The notes under the pieces are model-generated. The model was not told the DNA's origin and ran no database searches. It saw only the letters and a program-made list of their open reading frames with translations. The position numbers were made by a program, and so were the translations under genes. From assembly GCA_026413225.1 (NCBI GenBank), contig CM048553.1, positions 100,600,190-100,664,189 of the forward strand: 64,000 nt of DNA, written 5' to 3'. Below, piece after piece: positions 58,931 to 64,000 of this stretch (position 1 is its first letter; every line of letters begins with the position of its first letter). Source of the DNA: Otis tarda. Its lineage: Eukaryota; Chordata; Aves; Otidiformes; Otididae.

Positions 58931-61736
58931 GGTAAGGCAATGCAGGTTGAGTGAGCTCCAAGGAAATGAAGTACCAGGGAGGTGGCAGAAAATAGTGTCT
59001 GTTATTTCATGTAGCCAGAGATAGAAGCAACACCTTGGAGGTGAATGATAGATATTATTATAAAAGAGTTGTAGCTCAGGGCAGGTGAGTGGTGTGTTAA
59101 TGAGGAGCCACCTCCTGCTTTCTGACAGATGACTGTCATTGTTCAAATGCTGCCATCAGATTGATTAACAACTGGGTCATCCTGCCCTGCAGTTGGAGTA
59201 GACTGTCTTCATTCTTCTGCTGATTTCTCTAATCTGCTGACCTGGAGATGACCCAATAGAGGTGGAGCTGAGATTAGCATTTCATTTCTTGTAGAACAAC
59301 AAGAAAAAAATTCACAAGGGAGGGGGAACACTAACCAAAAACTCAAAGAATGTTCCTGTCCCTGGAGCAACCCCCAAGCCTGTTCAGAATGTGCAAGAGT
59401 AAAAGTCTTTGTTTTATGAATAGGCAGTTTTAGTATTTGAGACATTTATATTTTTAATAAAGATTTAAATCGGTTGTGTTCATTTCTGCAGTGTCAGCTC
59501 AACCTATATGGGAAGATGTATAAGGTCTCTTCAGAACACACAAAGGAATGTAAAGACCTGTGTATTGAGGGGCAGGGGAATGAGCTGATATAACATAAAA
59601 ATGCTTGCTTTGCCTTAATGTCTCTTAATGTTCACTAAATTCACTATTAAAAGACCAAATAGTAAACAGCATGCTTTGACAAGTGAAATACAGGCATATT
59701 ATCCCAGATGACTGTTATTATGTGGAAAGAATGGCAATTCTCCTTCAAGATTTGTGTAATTTTCTCTCTTTTCTTGATTTAAACTCTTCTGAAAGCAATG
59801 GCATGGTGAGTTTACCTTTCTCCTTGTCATATGTTGGCAAGGTGTGATGGCTCTCATCTGCTTTGGGAGCATGGAGCACAATATAATAGTCAACTTGTGA
59901 GCCAGAGGGATCCTTGTAACTAATTAGGATTCAATTTTCAGACTTTCTGGAACAACGATTTGGCCAAAAGTTACATGAAAATATCCTTCAAATAGCTTGT
60001 AAAATTGGCTCATTTCTGGCACTCTTTTAAAATTACTGATCCTTCTATTACATGGACCAGCTCTGCAATTTAAGACTTTTCTATTTAAATGCAACCTTTA
60101 TAACATTTTCAAGAATACCTGTTTTTTTCTTTCCATCTTTCTGGAGGACTAGGTCCCTTCCTTCCTCCTTTCTCATTACTTGCGAAAGCAACCGAGCCTT
60201 TCTATCCTGGGACTCTGCAACAGAGCAGAACGCTCTTGTGGGATTTAGCTAATCAGGTCTATAGACCTTGAGGTGCTCCCACTTGGTCCTGTGTACTCTG
60301 CTCATGCGTACACACCCTGTAGAGTACCTTTAGCTCAGTTTAAGCATTAGGCCACTTCTGAACTAGTTGTTTTGTTTCTACAGAGAACAGCCTCTCCTTT
60401 TAAAGCAAGGCTCATGTTTTCAGATACAAGTGGTGAGAAGCCAAAGCCAATAATTATCAGCTTCAAATCTCCACGCTACACTTCTGAATCATGATTTGTG
60501 TTTTAAACGCACTCGGCCTTACAGCATGCGAGATTGCTTTATGCTCACAAAATACATAACAAGATGCTAGAACAAAACAAAACCCAGTAGAAAAAGAAAC
60601 AAGAGGTTTGTCGAAAGAAAAACGTAGCCAGCTGCTCATTTTTAATACTTAATATCTGTAGCACCGTAGCTCAAGCTATTTATTTACTGTGGAGTCATTT
60701 TTGAACAGTTATCTCTGTCTACAGAATGTTACTTAAAACAAGATAGAAAACTTTGATGTAGGTCAACCTCTAATAATTAAGGCTTTTTTAAGCATGGAAG
60801 ATTCCAAATAGAAATATTAAATCAGTTCCCCTTTGCCTAAAACTGTATGTCCTGTGCAATGTGTATAACCTAGTGCTTCATTCAATGCTGTGAGACCACC
60901 CCATATCTCCACATGCAGTCTTGGTAAACCGGCATTACGTTTCAAGTGGCTGCGGCTTGGAAAGATTCGACTTAGAAGCATTACATCTGCTCAATAAAGA
61001 CCAAACGGATGCAAAAAGTGAGGTAGGTGTTGCTGTCCTCTTGTGCAAAACAATGGGTCCCAAATCACTTTCAGTTTGTGTAAAAGAACAACCAGAGGAT
61101 TATTCTGCTATTATAATATTCAGCATAGCCCTCCCGTGACAGTGGCTGCCCCTGGAGCCCAGGAATTAGCACTTTATTGGGAGGTGTGTTTGAAACGGTG
61201 CTTTGGAGTTCTGTGAGTGGAGGTGAGCTGCTCCTGAGCCCCTTGAAGTAACTGCCATGGAGATTCCCCATTTAGCTAAAGCACACTGTTAAATCAATTC
61301 CGTTACGTAGGGCTATGTCTGAGTAACATTAAAGGTTAGCTTTAAACTCATAAAAGCCAGGAAATTCAGGGTTAAGGCTGAAAATCCTGGCTGCAGCTCT
61401 GGTCTTGGCACAAGGTCTTAAGCCAAAAAATAACAATAATGCAAAAAAATTTGCACTACTCCACTATGGCCTCTTTTCTTTACAGCACCCTTCTCTTCAG
61501 TCACTTTTTTTTTTTTACTCTCCTTCATTACAGCAAACACTTCTCAAATACTCTGCTTCAGATACTTGCAGTAACTGATACCTTTCCGTGGGTAGAAGTG
61601 GTGATATCCCAGTAATGTAATTGCCATGAAATGGCAAATATTGTCTTTCCAGCAACGCCCACTAAAAGACCCTTAAGATTCCTATCTCAGGACTTGTATT
61701 GACAAACCGGTGTGCTGTTGTATCTGAAAACAGCTT
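58898..61736. other. Non-coding DNA, T-rich at the left edge
   Basis: 58898-58931 is a T-run with two single C interruptions. The rest is AT-rich unique DNA with no gene-like frame. 60480-60780 (AAACGCACTCGGCC, TACAGCATGCGAG) keeps CpGs in AT-rich sequence and might be conserved, which is untested. Confidence 0.45.
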
Positions 61737-61764
61737 TTTAATGTTATCTGTTTAATGTTATCTG
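61737..61764. repeat. Perfect 14-bp tandem duplication
   Basis: TTTAATGTTATCTG occurs at 61737-61750 and 61751-61764 without mismatch. Small slippage duplication in non-coding DNA. Confidence 0.9.
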
Positions 61765-61984
61765 TTAAACCACAACTCGGAAAGAAGTAGATCATCTAAG
61801 AGTTCCAGAAGGCAGCAGAGAAAAAAGAAGTTTTCAGGGAGAAAGCTGAGTTGCAGGTGGTGGCAAATAGAAGATTTGTCCGCTTTCAGTGGAAGAACAG
61901 AGTAGAGGAGTGGAAAGTAAGTACTGGGAGAGCAGTAGAATAGCTAACATGTAGGCTGCAGAGGATTCAGAACAATCTTGGATC

Positions 61985-62032
61985 CCATTTAGATCTATGG
62001 CAGAATTCTCATTGACTTCAAGTGGATCAAGA
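61985..62032 (+). repeat. Old dispersed repeat copy
   Basis: CTATGGCAGAATTCTCATTG continuing into GACTTCAAGTGGATC aligns with the reverse complement of 52700-52740 and with 54612-54641. Diverged, short, non-coding. Confidence 0.5.
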
Positions 62033-64000
62033 GTTCAGCTTCAGATCCTCAAGTTCACAAACAAGATGGTCAACACGGCTTTCATTTACAGGCAATCTTG
62101 TGGTACCTCTCTGCTTATTTTAGCTTCCCTTACTGTAAAGATTTTTTTCAAAGAAATATGAAAAAGAAACTTACCAGATTCTTTTAGCCTCACATGCCTT
62201 ACAAGTCAGTTTGTTTAACCTGACGCTTTCTATATAGGCATTGCAAGCGCTAGGTAAAATGGAGGAAAGGGGGACAGTGCATGGAACGTGAGCTGAACAT
62301 TGGAGTCTCTTGTAGTAACTAGCTAAGTATTTGTTGCTGGTTTCATGAGGAAATTGATTTGGCATATTTAACGTTGTTTCTTTATTTTATAGGTAATGGA
62401 CTATTCCCATAGCTCTGTTATAAAATAGTGCACACATATATATATCTATCTCACAGATTTACAACTCTGCTGTTTCACTAGGGATACACTTAATGTGGTA
62501 TAAGTCTCTGGATATGACAATTAAATTCACATGACCCACAGACTACCTCACAACCCAAAATTGCCCTTTGCATATTACAAGAGAACAGTGATTACCCTCT
62601 ACTCACCTATTAAATCTGCTTTTCCAATGAAATTTTGTCTTTCCAGGGCCTAAAAAAATGGAAGGAAAAAATCTAGAGTTTGTAAGAAAAACCAGTAAGA
62701 TCACAGTGCCCATTATCTGTACTTCTGCTAAATATACTCAAAATGCCAGTATCCCATTTTTTCCCCATCAGAAACTCATTGAAATGAGAACTTTTTGCTC
62801 AGGAGAATCTTATACGCATAAGTGTCCAAGTAACTTTGTGATCATCTGGTGTGGTGAATAATATTGCACAGAACTAGCAATAAATTAGCATGTTTGTTAT
62901 GTGTGTTGATATCCTGTACCAGATAGATGTGAGTCTCAGTCCCAGGGCTGACAAAAGCGATCTTCCTTTTTTTTTGAACTGGTAATATAGTTTGGATAAG
63001 CAAATGGAGTAGGGGGCATCTAAGCTCTGAATTTGCCATCCCCTTGTGGTTTTGGAGAGCCCAGGTTCTGAAGAAATTAGAAGTCTTGCCCGGTCACTGA
63101 TTTGTTTAAAAGTTTTTCCTATTGTTGCCATAAGCTGGAAGTGCAAGAGCACGGTGTTTTCCACATTGTGTTTGAAATGTCCAGAGCCTCTAAAACGAGA
63201 GATTGAGGCTTGGCTGAGTCAACTCAACATTTCATTTTGCTGAAGCAGATAAATACACTTTCATTTAATTTACTGTGGGAAAGTCTTTAAAAGCTAGGTC
63301 CCATGGCACTTTTGGTGGTAGCAGATTTCTGCACCTGGATTTTTGGCCAAGGTTACTGTGTACTAGCTGTCCCCTTGACTGCCATTCTTCATCCCAGAGG
63401 TGACTGAATTTCAGTGATGAGTGACGTGATTTTTCTGCTTTGACTTAGGATATCTTTGGACACAAAGCCTAAAATAAATGTGGGATGTAATTAAACATAC
63501 AGTGCAGAATTTTGTGTATGGGGGAAGGGATAGACAACCAGTCTATTTCAACCTAACTTATAAAGGAAGTGTATTAAGCCACGTTTTCTTTCCTCCTTTG
63601 TATGTGTAATTATTTTTCTAAGATTGTTTTTCTAAGGCACAAGTAAACTATCCCTGCCTCAGCAGGTCTTAAAGTTAGTAGGAAGATCTATTCATCCCCT
63701 GGCACGCAAATAAAATTATTTTGTCCTCCTTATCTCAGGGCTAACTACGATGGGCTCCACTTTCCCTGAACATGCAATTTCTGGCTAAATGAAGGGCATC
63801 ACCTGTTTCTAAAAGGCCAGACTGACACTTGCTAACAAGGGCTGTGAGGTAAAGCATCAAATCCCACACCAGCCTCCAAACTTCGCTCTCACCTTTTACT
63901 TGCAGCTTAGATCAGCATGTGTGTCCACGCCTCCGCAGCCCTTACAAACAGCAACGGGAAAGAAGCTTTAGTATTAAAAAGTAAAAACAAAAATGCCAGT
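62033..64000. other. Non-coding DNA, no gene seen
   Basis: AT-rich unique DNA with a short TA microsatellite at about 62436-62446. Frames of 60-96 codons are unremarkable. No mobile element or RNA gene was seen up to the window end. Confidence 0.5.

Noticed and set aside
1-64000. CRISPR array, bacterial operon, tRNA or rRNA gene
   Set aside because: No regularly spaced repeats, no prokaryote-like gene density, and no tRNA box A/B pair or rRNA-like block. The avian CR1 and LTR elements exclude a prokaryotic source.

Overview
The window reads as nuclear DNA from a bird, in a gene-poor stretch: either an intergenic desert or one very long intron. The bird call rests on three elements I recognise. 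Two are 3' fragments of CR1 (chicken-repeat-1) non-LTR retrotransposons, with the avian 3' signature of a GGTTGGACTAGATG block followed by a short ATTCTATG-type end. The third is a complete 1,145 bp solitary LTR of an avian endogenous retrovirus (ERVL-like by its sequence and its 5 bp target duplication). Recognised young repeats cover under 3% of the window, which fits compact avian genomes. The species cannot be named from this.

No protein-coding gene is supported. All open frames are short (longest 255 codons, inside the LTR), none resembles a protein family I know, and none shows a multi-exon pattern. No tRNA, rRNA, snRNA or CRISPR array was seen.

Layout: 1-20.5 kb is plain non-coding DNA with small tandem duplications and a TAAT-rich, enhancer-like block near 7.85-8.7 kb. 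20.56-20.96 kb is a sharp CpG island with Sp1/KLF boxes, a strong G-quadruplex motif and a 17 bp perfect inverted repeat, with a YY1-type site about 100 bp upstream. A roughly 560 bp T-rich (TTTTA/TTTTG)n tract and a CR1 tail follow directly. 21.8-26.5 kb is AT-rich with CpG-containing, possibly conserved blocks. 28.15 kb holds a 34-nt candidate microexon with good splice signals. 31.2-31.6 kb is a block of diverged tandem units around a GTAATGGCTCC core, and includes an 18-bp-stem hairpin. 37.3-37.65 kb is another enhancer-like block, followed at 37.84 kb by a zero-length splice junction of the ratchet (recursive-splice) type. 38.72 kb has a perfect 15 bp inverted repeat. 39.59-40.74 kb is the solo LTR, and 41.99-42.36 kb the second CR1. 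The remainder is simple repeats and unannotated DNA, with small copies of an old dispersed repeat (core TGACTTYAATGGA, then TGCCTGAGTAAGG) that I could align within the window.

I found no multi-gene or protein-based system. The most unusual signals are the 31.2-31.6 kb repeat/hairpin block, the 38.7 kb inverted repeat, the CpG island complex at 20.5-21.5 kb and the ratchet-like splice site at 37.84 kb. Conservation and transcription data, which I do not have, would decide which of these are functional.
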